The notes beneath the pieces are model-generated. The model worked only from the letters and a program-made list of their open reading frames with translations, did not search any database and was not told where the DNA came from. Positions 33,859 through 45,098 of a stretch of 64,000 nt of DNA are shown piece after piece. The stretch covers positions 62,001-126,000 of the forward strand of contig JAGEMR010000081.1 of the NCBI GenBank assembly GCA_021030915.1, given 5' to 3'. Position numbers and translations under genes: made by a program. The DNA comes from Astrothelium macrocarpum. Its lineage: Eukaryota > Ascomycota > Dothideomycetes > Trypetheliales > Trypetheliaceae. Numbering within the stretch: the stretch's first letter is position 1; every line of letters begins with the position of its first letter.

Positions 33859-35322
33859 ATGGCAGTGCTTACAAGAATGCCAGTACCTTCGCTTGGTCAG
33901 TCGATAGTGCAAGAATATGGCAGGCCAAGTCCAGAAGACGAAATGGACATTGATAGCCTTAGCCTTCAGGACAAGATTCTTCGTCAAGTCGATCTGAACG
34001 GCATCGAACGGCCCAAAGGGTACAATGTCTCATTTCACTACAATAACGACGTAGAGAGTCATCATTTCGGCCGCCATCATCCCATGAAACCATGGCGTTT
34101 GACACTTACAAAACAACTTGTGCTCTCATACGGTCTTCAATATGCCATGGATTGTTACGAAACTAGAGCTGCAACAAAAGAAGAATTAGAACTGTTCCAC
34201 AAAAGCGATTATTTGGATTTTCTCCAATTCGTCAGACCAAAAGACATTGGCGACCGTCAAGAACAACTCCGCCAGTACAATTTTGGCGACGACTGCCCCG
34301 TCTTTGACGGTCTCTGGGAATACTGTACCCTCTATAGCGGCTCCACCGTCGACGCCGCTCGCAAGCTAATCAATAACCAAGCCGACATTGCCATCAACTG
34401 GTCCGGCGGACTACATCATGCCAAAAAATCCGAAGCGTCCGGCTTCTGCTACGTCAACGACATTGTCGTCGCCATCGTTGAGCTCCTCCGCATTCACCCA
34501 CGTGTACTATACATTGACATTGACGTGCACCACGGCGACGGCGTCGAGCAAGCCTTTGCCTCCACCGACCGCGTCCTCACGCTCTCGTATCACAAATACA
34601 ACCCCGAAGAGTTCTTCCCAGGCACAGGCGGCCTCCATGAGACCGGCCCAGAAAACCCCAACAATCCAGGTGCCCATCACAGTCTGAACGTACCGCTCAA
34701 GGATGGCATCGACGACGACGAGTACATCGACCTCTTCGACAACGTGACCGGCGCCGTCATCGACGCCTACCGGCCCACAGTCATCGTACTACAATGTGGC
34801 GCCGACTCGCTCGGCGGCGACCGACTAGGGCGGTTCAACCTGAACATCCGCGCGCACGGGCACTGCGTGGACTTTGTGAAGCGGCAGGGCGTGCCGATGC
34901 TGGTGCTGGGGGGCGGCGGGTACACGGCGCGGAACGTGGCGCGCGTGTGGTGCCACGAGACGAGCCTGTGCGTGTCGGCGACGCTGGAGAACGAGCTACC
35001 CGCGCACATCCCCTACATGCAGGCGTTTGCGGGCGTGGAGCACGGCAACATGCAGCTGTACCCGAACTTGTCGAACCTGGAGGTGCGCCATCCGAATCAG
35101 CACGATCGGAAGTATTTTGATAATATCAAGGTCAAAATTAGGGAGCAGTTGAGGTACCTCAAGGGCGCACCGAGCGTGCAGATGAGGCATATTCCGCCGA
35201 ATCTGTTGGGGTTGAGGGAGGAGTTGGATGAGGAGATTAAGGAGGAGAGAGAGGCGGAGGAGGCGACGAGAAGGAAGAAGGAAAGGAACGTGGGGGGGAG
35301 GGGAGAGCATCGTTTTTTGTAG
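33859..35322 (+). CDS. hosA: class I histone deacetylase, HOS2/HosA type
   Basis: A single-exon gene of 487 residues. It is a zinc-dependent nuclear enzyme that removes acetyl groups from histone tails; HOS2 acts in the Set3 complex. The deacetylase fold spans about 50-375. Zinc and charge-relay residues are in SGGLHHAKKSEASGFCYVND (near 180-199) and YIDIDVHHGDGVEQAF (near 220). Later motifs are LQCGADSLGGDRLG and the transition-state tyrosine motif GGGGYT near 354. SYGLQYAMD and GRHHPMKPWRLTLTK point to HOS2 rather than RPD3. The C-terminal tail is charged and short. Codon use changes sharply from A/T-rich in the first half to very G/C-rich at about 34780-35050. It is divergent from the ING gene. 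Confidence 0.9.
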   Translation: MAVLTRMPVPSLGQSIVQEYGRPSPEDEMDIDSLSLQDKILRQVDLNGIERPKGYNVSFHYNNDVESHHFGRHHPMKPWRLTLTKQLVLSYGLQYAMDCYETRAATKEELELFHKSDYLDFLQFVRPKDIGDRQEQLRQYNFGDDCPVFDGLWEYCTLYSGSTVDAARKLINNQADIAINWSGGLHHAKKSEASGFCYVNDIVVAIVELLRIHPRVLYIDIDVHHGDGVEQAFASTDRVLTLSYHKYNPEEFFPGTGGLHETGPENPNNPGAHHSLNVPLKDGIDDDEYIDLFDNVTGAVIDAYRPTVIVLQCGADSLGGDRLGRFNLNIRAHGHCVDFVKRQGVPMLVLGGGGYTARNVARVWCHETSLCVSATLENELPAHIPYMQAFAGVEHGNMQLYPNLSNLEVRHPNQHDRKYFDNIKVKIREQLRYLKGAPSVQMRHIPPNLLGLREELDEEIKEEREAEEATRRKKERNVGGRGEHRFL

Positions 35323-35830
35323 GCATATTTGCTTTGGGCTTCTGATCATGTGTTGAGGATCGGTAGGAAGCGGGTGAGGAAGGGATGCATCTTGGCGTAG
35401 GGCGACATTGGTTAAGGATTTGGATTTGGAGATATCATTGGTCTATCTCGCATTTTGGGGGGATTGTTACAGTTGTCGACCAGTGCACGTTCAATACCAA
35501 TAAAGTGCCTCGGCTCGTTTCGCAAACGCAGCTATTACATTCATTGTAAAAAAGAGTATCGCTGTAATTTTTTTAGGTATTAATTCTTTTTGGTGCCAGG
35601 GCAAGAAAAATCACGTGACTATCCAGTCACTTGGCGCATTAGGCACCAACGTTCAGCGTGCTCGTTTGGTGAGCAGGGTGAGCATTTGCAAGGTATCTCT
35701 ACGTACACTGGAATCATCGATGCGATCAGCTTTATTCGCCATTCAACACCCTGATTTGTATACCCAGGGTTACGATCCCGCCAGAAGTGGCTATCACATC
35801 TCCAACTCATTCATCCATTACATTCATCGA
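35323..35830. other. intergenic region HDAC / BTB gene
   Basis: About 500 bases, probably the HDAC 3' untranslated region and the promoter of the BTB gene. An AATTTTTTTAGG stretch lies near 35567. An open frame leading into the BTB first exon starts at an ATG at 35720. Confidence 0.45.
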
Positions 35831-37106
35831 ATGATGTACCTTTTCTCTATCCTTGACAATCCTCTCCTGCGAGAACCAATTCTCGATTATTGGTCAAACC
35901 TAAATGACGCCACATCAGTAAGCGCCCCGCATTCTTATGTTCTCTCATCCCCTACGATCTTCGAACCTCTACAAACTCTAGTCCCCTCTAGCGTGTTCCC
36001 TCCTGCTTCACCTTCCTAGAGCCTCCTTTTTCTGGGGCCTTTGCTGTTCTTCTCGCCTTAGATTTCTCACGTTTCAGCCATCTTTAGGATGTACGAGGAG
36101 TAAGGTGCCTTGTCAAAAGTACTAGAGTAAGGCTGACCCAAGTCAAAGAATCTTTACATCTGAGCTCTTCACCTTTATACTGGGGAATAAACGGAAGAAA
36201 ATCCTCGTCCACTCCGAAGCAATCTCCCGACTTTCGCCAACGCTTAGCACGCTTATCAAGGGTTCGCCAGGTGGATCAATGCGGGAATCGTGGGAGAAGG
36301 TTGTTGAGTGGGACGATGTAGAGCCTGAAGACTTTATTCGCTTTTCCCAATTCGCATACACTGGCGACTACTCTCCATCTCAGCCTTTGCGAACAGAGTT
36401 GGTGTCCGATGATTCAGACCAAGTCGAAGAAAATTCACACTCAACGACGAACGTCCAGCACCAGCACGGGGACGAGATAAATGATCAAACTCCACAAGAA
36501 GCTCCTGTGGAATGGCCTGCAGAACCAGAACCTGAACCAGAACCAGTAGCACCTGAACCAGAACCCGAAATTATATGGGGTTTCAGTCACCGTACATCTT
36601 CCAAAAAAGGCAAAAAGGGTAAATGGGGTGGGGATGAGATGCTCGACTCATCGTCGATTCCGGAGTCGAAAACAGCCAAGTTGCGAAATCGGTTCCGATC
36701 AAAAGTGTTTTCTGAAAATCGCACATGGAACAACCCCATTGATCTATACCGCCCAGTGGCGAACACCGATCCAAGACAAGATTTCACCCCGGTTCTTCTC
36801 TGTCATGCTCGACTCTACGTACTCGGAAATAAATATGGCATCCAGAACCTAACTTCGATAGCCCTTCACAAACTCCACCAGACGCTAAAAGTTTTTCATT
36901 TGTATGAAAACCGTATCAACGACGTCATCGAGCTGGTTCGCTATACATATGAAAGTCCTCTAGATGAGCTCAGAAGGTTAGTAACAGAATACGTGGCTAC
37001 GGAGACTGACACTATTGGGAGATCTGCTGGATTCAAATTGCTCCTCGAAGAAGGGGGCGAGTTCGTTGTGGATTTCTGGGAAACAATAAGAGAAAAACTG
37101 TTGTAA
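35831..37106 (+). CDS. BTB/POZ domain protein
   Basis: The clear part is the exon 36126-37106. It encodes TSELFTFILGNKRKKILVHS, PTLSTLIKG and EDFIRFSQFAYTGDYS (the BTB core), an acidic Glu/Pro linker (EPEPEPEPVAPEPEPE) and a C-terminal BTB-back-like half (CHARLYVLGNKYGIQNL to LRRLVTEYVA). Such proteins are common in Pezizomycotina. BTB domains mediate dimerisation and often serve as Cullin-3 adaptors, but no partner is known here. No ATG precedes the BTB core within its exon, so I propose a short first exon 35831-35917 (start 35831 or 35720; donor GTAAGC at 35918) spliced to 36126, an intron of 208 bp. That 5' join is tentative; the protein would be 355 residues. Confidence 0.65.
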
Positions 37107-37914
37107 CACAACTACAGCTCGTTGATTTTCCATTCTGTCAATCTCATTCGAATCTCGTGTCAGTTTCACTAATTAACGATTTTTTCTGTGTTGGAGATTA
37201 TAGGAGCATGTAATTTCTGTTACTAAGGGTCGCAAACAAGAGCTTGGATGACGCAATTTGAAGGCTTTGGAGATCTCTTCTTTCCCGCGCTAAATCTGAT
37301 CCTGGCATGCCGAAATTACCGGCTTGGCATATCCGTTGCAGCGGATCCAGTGGATCGGTCAGTACCAAGATTGCTAGCTCCTATTGCGTCTTGATGGATC
37401 CCCTAGAACGACATCAACACATTTCTTTTACATCCACGCTAGATAATGAGGGCTGCGATCTTGCGAGCTTCATATTTATGACCAAAATAAGAATTCCAAA
37501 TACTACTCAGGATTTTCTGACATCGACATTGCTTGTTGCGTCTAATGGAGACTTTCATAGCGTTTATTGCGCCTTGCTTGGCATGTCGAAATCCGGAAAA
37601 CCCAATCACTAAGTTCCAACGGGCTATCAGTCGACTAATAAAAGCTTCAACAGCACAATATCTACGCGCTCTGTGTGTTAGAAGGACGTGATTCGGATGA
37701 TGCCGCCGATTTACATCCAAACAACTCTTGCATGCCCCAGATTGCCCATAACTGCAAATGCACTGGCTATCTCTTTTCAGCCGCAAACCTCAGTCATCAT
37801 ACCTTTCTGAGCGCCGTTGTCATCAGCCGTAGTACTCATCGCGACCATTCGCGTCTGTCCACACCATCGAATCATGGTACTAATGCACTGTGCGAGCACA
37901 ACCCGCGTTCTAAG
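37107..37914. other. intergenic, no gene seen
   Basis: 800 bases with short frames on both strands and no recognisable content. Confidence 0.5.
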
Positions 37915-38184
37915 ATGTCGAATATTGCAACACCAAGCTACGACTCCGAGGTTGGTTTGGAAAGGAACTCGTTAGCGACGATTATGCATGATCGTGCTCG
38001 ATCTGGCAGAAAAGCAACGACTATAGAAGACGTGATTGAAGTTGACATGTCGACATACGAGCTAAACAGACTTCTAGGATCTCCACGGGGCGAGCTGTCG
38101 TACAAATTATTGGATGTACATCTCGTTACACCCAATAAGATTTCAGTTTTACTTTCCCATGAGACAAAAGCGCTATATGTTTAG
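37915..38184 (+). CDS. small hypothetical protein
   Basis: An ATG-initiated open frame of 89 residues (MSNIATPSYDSEVGLERNSL to HETKALYV) with the polar segment IEDVIEVDMSTYELNRLLGS. There is no signal peptide, membrane span or family match. The frame stays open upstream to about 37675, and the stretch may be an exon of an unmodelled gene or chance. Confidence 0.2.
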   Translation: MSNIATPSYDSEVGLERNSLATIMHDRARSGRKATTIEDVIEVDMSTYELNRLLGSPRGELSYKLLDVHLVTPNKISVLLSHETKALYV

Positions 38185-38489
38185 CGGCGGCTTGAATGCT
38201 GCAGAGCTTCACCCGCGGACAATGTCGAAACCAACATTAGGTAAAGGAATGCTCCTGGTCTTTCATCGCAACCGCGAGCAGAGATGGCGTGCAATATGCA
38301 TTGTTTGATCGAAGATGGGATTCTAAGGCGACAAGAGAGTCGAACACGTATAAATAGGAGCTTGCCGGTCAGGTCCTGTGAATCATTCAATCAAGCAACA
38401 CCGACAAGAATCCGACGATATCCTTAATCTTGAGTCAAGATCCGGAAGTCCCAAAATATTAAAGTCCTTTGAGAAACGCAGCAGTGACA

Positions 38490-39214
38490 ATGCGTGCCTT
38501 TATCATTCTTGCTTCACTGATCACCGGTGCTTTCACCAGCCCAATTGAGGGGCGTGCTACTGGCACGCAAATTACAGACAATGTATAACATCGGCTTATA
38601 TCTATGAAGCGTCGCATCGCTAACAGGTCCAGTTCGACAATCTCCAGACCAGCCAGGTAGCCCCTCAGCTATTCCCCGTTGGTACCTACAACGGCATCGC
38701 ATATGGAGGAGTTGTCGTCTTGGTAGGCTAAAACTCATGTAGACCTCGTGGGCAAGAGATATCTGACTAAAAATCCCAGGACCCATTGGCCGTCGCAAGT
38801 GTGGTTCCTCACTCGAAGCCCAACCAAATTGGTGCCGCCGGCCCGATCGACTTGCTTCAGCTTGGTTCCATTACTCTCAACACCTACGCCACCCTGCAGC
38901 GTGGTGATGGAACTACTGCCTTCGACCTTAAGAGCTTCTGGTGGGGCCTCGGCACCGACACTGGTAGCACCGCAGGCCTTGCTCAAGGCGGCACCATTTC
39001 CGTTACAGGAACGTACGTGAACGGAAGTGAAGTCCCTGTAGCTAGCTTTTCTTTTGCGCCAGAAGGTGTTCTGAATCAGCCGCTCATCTTTGCTACTCTC
39101 CCCGATACATTCTCCGATTTGGCGGAGGTTGATATCGGTGTTGCCACCAGTGCGCCACTTACTGAGAGGACTTACATTGCTCTTGACGATGTCACACACG
39201 TCAATTATTCCTAG
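38490..39214 (+). CDS. small secreted protein, unknown function
   Basis: Three exons (38490-38582, 38633-38722, 38780-39214) give 205 residues. The N-terminus MRAFIILASLITGAFTS is a typical signal peptide. The mature part is rich in Gly, Thr and Ala and looks like a beta-sandwich secreted protein, with DLKSFWWGLGTDTGSTAGLA, TISVTGTYVNGSEVPVASFS and a terminal IALDDVTHV strand. Similar Phe-Asp-rich secreted proteins occur in many plant-associated and saprobic fungi without known function. The first acceptor could instead be at 38626 (44-bp intron, two extra residues); the downstream site fits the CTAAC branch better. It has one potential N-glycosylation site (NGS) and lies next to a transposon island. 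Confidence 0.7.
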
Positions 39215-39849
39215 AGGCCTGACAATGTGAAGATTTCTAGTTTTAACATGGAGCGTCCGCGGAGGCACAGAGAATATGCAATGAGTGAGCAAGGAGAAAT
39301 GAAACTGTCTTTTCTGTGTCGATTCATTTTTACATCCAGACTGGTGTCATGAACAGTGTTCATGCAAAGTGTAAATTTTACAGTCATCTATTAAATTGCG
39401 AATCTCTAGAACGCGGTTTAAATTAAGAAACAGACAAAGTCACAGGTATCGCCTTTTTGGTCTAGCAACACTTGAGCAGTCCCTATATAACGGCTAAATA
39501 GAGCTGCCTAGAGCGTATCATTTTAGTAATCGTTGCGCTGGAAAGTTTTGGTCCGATATTACAGTTTGAGGCAATTTATTCTCGTGTTGGACCAATTTCG
39601 ACTCCCATTGGACATCTTATCTGATTTGTCCGGCTTGCAACTGTTGTGCTGGAGAATCGGTACTCGGATTTGCCATCTGAGAAAGACAGTTTCCCTTTGA
39701 AGTAGGTTTCGAAATTTATGAACAAATTATATCTTCTATCTTCTACTACTTACCTTCTGTATTCTTCTACTAATCGATTTTATTGATGTTGTGGATGAAA
39801 AAAGACTTTGCGGCAGATTGGTTACCTCGATACTTGGGAGGAGGCTGTA
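39215..39849. other. intergenic flank of second transposon
   Basis: About 630 bases becoming moderately AT-rich toward the element. They include the 3' region of the secreted-protein gene; no other gene is seen. Confidence 0.5.
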
Positions 39850-39892
39850 GGAGTTTTGCCGGCAGCGTGCACGTGCCTGCAGCGTGCACGTT
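39850..39892 (+). repeat. left inverted end with internal direct repeat
   Basis: GC-rich terminal repeat that contains GCAGCGTGCACGT twice in tandem, separated by GCCT. It is mirrored at about 41956-41998. Confidence 0.85.
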
Positions 39893-41072
39893 CATCACCA
39901 CGAAAATCTATCATATTAGAATGCTTATTTCTTTATTAATATGCAAGCAATCAATTTAAAAATTGAAGATTTGAATTCGTAAAAAATTTCTAATATCACA
40001 AAAATTATAAAAAAATATAGAATCAATCATTTAATATTATCATATCATTAATGAGATAAAATAATTTCAAAAAATGATTATTATGAAAATAAAAATTTAT
40101 TTAATAATAAATAAATGAAGATTTTTATAAACGAAATCAATAAATTTTTTATTTTTGATATTTTTCTTATGCCGGCTATGATTTATAAATTTATTTTTAA
40201 TCTAATTAATATATGATCTGAAAATTATTGAATTGAATATTTTGAATAGAATCATATAAATAAAATTATATCAATTTATTTTAAAGATTTTGATATTATA
40301 TAAAAAAAGTCAAATAATTAGATAGAATTTAAAAAATATTTTGATTTAATATATTGACCGTCTAATTTAATATTTATATTAATATTATTATTAATTTGAT
40401 TAAAAAATTAAAAAATATAATATTATATCATAAAATAATTATAATATCAATAAAAAGGATTTTTTTCAAAATTATATTTATAAGATAAAATATATTATTT
40501 TTATTCTAATATTCAAATAAAATCGGATCAAAGATATATTATAAATAAATAATAGATTATAAATAATTTTTATAATTATTATTTATATAAATAATATTTT
40601 TTTTTTATCAATTTTAATCTATCAAAATTATGAAAATTTTCAAATTTTATGATTTTAAAATTTTAAATCAGATAAATATAATTATTATTTTATAAATGTA
40701 TTTTCTGATTTTATAAATGAAAATCTAATATTCGAATAATTAATTAAAATTTTCAATAAAAATATCCGTAAAAAGACTGAAAATGATAAATATTAGAAAT
40801 TTCTTTAATTAAATGATTATAATAATCATTTTAATCTAAAATTTCTTTATTGGATTATCAAAAATCGTATTTTAATAATTATTTTTTTATTTCATTCAAT
40901 ATATTAATTATAATTTTTAGATATTAGTCTATTTAATCCTCTGATTATATGATATTTATAACGTCTGAAGGACTGGATTGAGATTATTAAAAGAATAATC
41001 AATTCATTTTCAAGAGATTTTTTTGGCTTATTCTGACCTATTTTTATTAACACTTTTACAAAATATAATATT

Positions 41073-41860
41073 ATGAATGATTGGGCTAAAATAGATTTAA
41101 TGTTATTTCATCCAGAAATTGTGTTTGATCAGTTACAGTTAATAGAAAGGCCTATTTTAAACAATTTAAAAGGGTCATTTTCAGGCATTTCAGAAAATGA
41201 TTGGAGAAGAATAAGACATTTTATTCGTACGGAAACAGCCGATATTGTCAATGAGAAATTCCTTCGTAAATATGAGACAGTTATTACAGAAAATGCCATT
41301 TTAAAATACCAATTCATACAGACTAATAAGAATATTAAAATCCAGAGGAAATGAAAATCTCGTGATAAATCTCTAATTGAAAAAATACGTACTGAAGATG
41401 AACAAAAGGCGATTTGGATTAGTCCTAAGAAGATTGAACGTATTTTACAGTTTCAGAAACAGAAAGATCAGATAGAACAGATCAAATAGACCCGGAAATA
41501 ACAGAAATCTGAGAAAAGAATTCTTAATAAGGCACGGAAGGAACAACAATTTCAAAAGCGAAAGATTGAAAGAGAAAGAAAAAGATTTGAGAAAATAGAA
41601 TAGGAGGCTGATCGAAAGACTATACGCGAGATGAGAAAGGAATAAAAAGAAGCTATAGCATAATTCTTATTAGAGGCTAAAACATCAAAAAAAAGATCTG
41701 AAAAAAAGAAAAAATAAATTAATAAAATAGAAATATCGAATTCGGTATTTGAGATTATTACAAAATAAGAAATAATAAAATTTATGAAAACCAAATCAGG
41801 GCATAATATCAAACGACCACATCATCTAGAGAATTTTGATCTATAGCGAAAAATTTCACA
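41073..41860 (+). pseudogene. transposase C-terminal region, degraded
   Basis: The frame from 41073 reads PEIVFDQLQLIERPIL and DWRRIRHFIRTETADIVNEK, similar to the NP.VVL.KL and following helix region at the C-terminus of fungal pogo-type transposases. It runs on past the first stop (TGA at 41352) through a Lys/Glu/Gln-rich coiled coil. The later in-frame stops are TAG or TAA where glutamine would fit, as expected from RIP at CAG/CAA codons. The catalytic core upstream is unreadable. Confidence 0.6.
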
Positions 41861-41955
41861 AATATATTATCAATCAGTTTTTTAAATTTAAAATAAAAGT
41901 ATTTATATTTGATTGAGAAATAAACATTTTAATATGATAGATTTTTATGGTGGTG

Positions 41956-41998
41956 AGTGTGCACGCTGCAGGCACGTGCACGCTGCCGGCAAAACTCC
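41956..41998 (-). repeat. right inverted end of second transposon
   Basis: Reverse complement of the left end, terminating ...CAAAACTCC directly before TA at 41999-42000. Confidence 0.85.
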
Positions 41999-42354
41999 TA
42001 AATGAGGCACTGCAAGGTGGGGAGGTCGCGTGGCGTCCAGTCGCGCAAATCTGACCAGACGCATTTCGCGCCCTGCAAAATGGGTTCAGCCTTGACGGAG
42101 GCTTATAATTCTCAGCGAGTCCTTCAAGAGAGGCTGTTCTCCTGCTTGACATCGGCTCATTTGTACGTTCTATCCAATACTCTTTCTTGACAAGGTAACA
42201 AGTCTGACTGAAGATGGTGAGCTGAACATTGGCGCACACTAATCAGACAGTCACACAGGGCAGGCTCTGTCATCGCTATCCCCGGCTTCTACAAAATTTA
42301 TCCTGGATTTCTTAACCTTATGTTGGTCCTACGTTATCAATAGTCCGCCGAAAT
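41999..42354. other. intergenic, upstream of ULD-ankyrin gene
   Basis: About 350 bases between the transposon end and the next start codon; presumed promoter, no distinctive motif. Confidence 0.5.
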
Positions 42355-45098
42355 ATGGTAGTACCATTTGGAATATCCATCGATGATTTCATCGCCGTTG
42401 GCCAGTTAGCCTTTGAGATCGCGACTGCCCTGAGTGACTGTAGAGGTGCAACTGCGGAGTACAAGTCTTTGATCGAGCTGCTCAAGTCGCTCAAAACGTC
42501 GATAAGTCTTATCAGCAATTTTATCTCCGATCCATCCCTCTGCATTACATTAAAAGTCGACCAAGCTTTCATCAATGGCCTCTGCTTCCACGCTGGATGT
42601 TGCCACAGGCTCTTGAGTCAGTTCATGGTATGTCCCATCTCTTCGCAAATTGCTCTCTTACTTTGTATTCTACTGATAACGATTGAATCTTACAGGTGGA
42701 TTCCAGCAAGTATACTGATAGGATGATTAATGGCCGAGGAAATAGGATGCAGACAGCGTATCGAAAACTGAAGTGGTCACTATACAGCGCCGAAGATGCT
42801 CGGAAGCTTGAACAGCGACTGAGTTCACATCTGGAAGCATTTGATAGATATCTGCTTGCTGTCGACATGTGCGTATGCGGCACACGAGAAAGAATACAAA
42901 AGAGATGCTGACACTAAGTCCAAACAAAGCCAACTAGGAGCGAAATCTACTGATAGGCTTGAGAGACAAGTTGGTCAAATTTCGTATACTTTAGTCGAGG
43001 TAGTCAAATCTGTTCGAACGACACAGCTTGACCTGCCAAAAGCACTTGGGTATCCTTGGGAAGGCGACGCTGCTGCTACTCATGTGCGTTTCGATGATGC
43101 GCTAGGTCGCTCTACGATTCTGCCGGCTGTCCTTTGTCGTACTTTCAACACATTTCAGGACACCCTGAAGATAATGTTCTCCGACCATCCAGGATTTAGG
43201 AAGGTGTCTAACGGAGAGTTTGAGATCATCGACGAGACTAATAACTGTATGATTTTCCAAGGGCTCACTCGTACATCAAACCGCTATCACGATTTCCCGA
43301 TTGAAGCGGGGATCAGGCCAGGAACTAAAATTTCAATGAATATTCTGAGTGTGAAAACAGTAAATGCACCAAATAACTTTTTGGTCTCTCCTATTAGAAC
43401 CAGCGAATACTGCCCCAACTGCGGCCACCACAATTCAGGTCGAAAGTTGAGAAAATGGTAAGATTAGTATTTGTCAAAAATTGCTTGATATGTAGGAATT
43501 TGTCTTTGTCAGAGTGTGTCAGCATTTGTCCAAAGTCAGAATCGTTCGCTGATCATGCTTCTCGCAGCCTGAACTGCGACTTGAGCTTTCGAAAAACAGT
43601 CCTGGAAAGCGTTGATGAAATGTACAGGAGAGAATTTACGGATTGGCAGAAAATTGCTTTCCCACCAACTCTTAAAAACACATCACCGCTAAGTCCAGAT
43701 GAGGCTTCTGCTCAATATGCGACGAACGGAGCTGTGGCAAGTGTCGGATTAGCTCCGCGATCAGGCGATGCCGACACAGAAAGGAGGTTTTTCCGGCGTG
43801 TTCATCACGTTACCGAATACTTGGTGCCTTGTCAAACTGACTACAATAATTTTCGCAATTCGAGACTCCCGCTAATCCAAGCCGTTGGTTAGGGAAATGT
43901 TGAATGGGTCCGTGACCTGCTTCTTCATACGGATACAGATCCAAATTGTCGAAGTTTTCAAGGCTGGACAGCTCTGCAACAGGCATGCTTAACCATTAAG
44001 GGATATCCAACAGCTATCGTCGAGCTTTTGATTGCGAGTGGTGCTGATGTCAATGCGAAACCCGGAGATGGCCGGTCCTTGACGGCTTTGCAGGCAGCTT
44101 GCGGGGCCGGGAACGAGGAAATTGTAGACATTTTACTCCAGAAAAGCGCCGAAATCAACGCTGAAGCTGGAGGGTATGGCAAAAGTGCTCTTACAGCAGC
44201 ATTATGCGCACGCCACTTTAGAATAGCCAAGAAACTCCTCGACCTTGGTGCGGATGTTAATCAAATCGGACTCACGGATGATGGGTATACTGCATTATCA
44301 GCTGCCGCTGAAATGGGCGAACTCGAAATGATTGATTATCTTGTCCAACGAGGCGCTAAGCTTCAAGGACGACACGGTTTTTTGGCCTTGCAAAGAGCAA
44401 TATTGCCTGATCAGGCTGATGTGGCCAGTCGTTTGCTTGAGCTTGGCGCCGATGTCAACACTGAAGTGGATGGCGGTGCTCCTGTTCACCTCGTGAGCTC
44501 CTTAGAGATGTTGAATGTCCTTGTCGCTCATGGAGTGCAAGTGAGCCGACTAAGTTCCAAGCACTATAAGGGCCGTACGACATTGCTGAGAGTTACAAGA
44601 AACCGGGATATTGATCTTGCCAAGGAGCTTATATGTTTGGGATCGGACGTTCATGCACGTGGCTCTAAAATCGACGGTCGAACAGCACTTCAGTCAGCTA
44701 TTTATAGCAGGGTGCCAATGATCAAGCTATTGATTGATGAGTACGGGGCGGATGTGAATGAGGCGGGGTCTTGTGGACACACAATCCTTGAAGCAGCCTG
44801 CGATCACATAATTTGGAGTAAGGTGAGCTTGGACTTAAGCGTAGTCGATTTTTTGCTGGAACGAGGGGCTAAGGTCACTCTACTTACGCTTCATATGGCT
44901 GCCGCCATTGGCCATGCTGCGCTAGTTCGGCTTCGATTACGGGACTGGGCGGACACTGAGGAACCTTCTGACATCGAGATCGCCCGAATACCATGGAACA
45001 ACGCGATAAAACTCGTCTCGATCGTCATCGAAACCGCGCAATTGAACGGCAATCAGGAAGTTGTGGCGATTTTAAAGGATTGGCTTGATTCAATATAA
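42355..45098 (+). pseudogene. ULD-ankyrin protein gene with in-frame TAG
   Basis: Four exons (42355-42627, 42696-42868, 42930-43457, 43523-45098) form one frame of 850 codons interrupted by a single TAG at 43890-43892. Residues 1-150 (FGISIDDFIAVGQLAFEIAT...) resemble the helical N-terminal domain of fungal STAND proteins. About 175-320 is the fungal ubiquitin-like (ULD) domain with FDDALGRSTILP and EAGIRPGTKISMNI, then CPNCG. After a polar linker come about eight ankyrin repeats (e.g. TALQAACGAGNEEIVDILLQ). The TAG sits inside the first repeat (LIQAVG-stop-GNVEWVRDLL). It could be a nonsense mutation, a read-through codon, or part of a 51-bp intron (43888-43938) whose removal would spoil that repeat. 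Similar architectures act in non-self recognition and death; that role is inference. Confidence 0.7.

Larger units (their letters stand above)
39850..41998 (+). mobile_element. second RIP-degraded Tc1/pogo-like DNA transposon
   Basis: A 2149-bp element flanked by TA on both sides (39848-39849, 41999-42000). The inverted ends begin GGAGTTTTGCCGGCAGCGTG and match perfectly for about 40 bases, then continue to about 74 bases with transition differences only. The interior is nearly pure A/T for 1.1 kb, followed by a legible plus-strand C-terminal transposase region. The ends bear no similarity to those of the element at 1910-3782, so it is a different family. It has no intact gene. Confidence 0.85.

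Noticed and set aside
38583..38626. 44-bp intron model in the secreted-protein gene
   Set aside because: The CTAAC branch site would abut the acceptor; the acceptor at 38632 gives a more normal 50-bp intron, though both keep frame.
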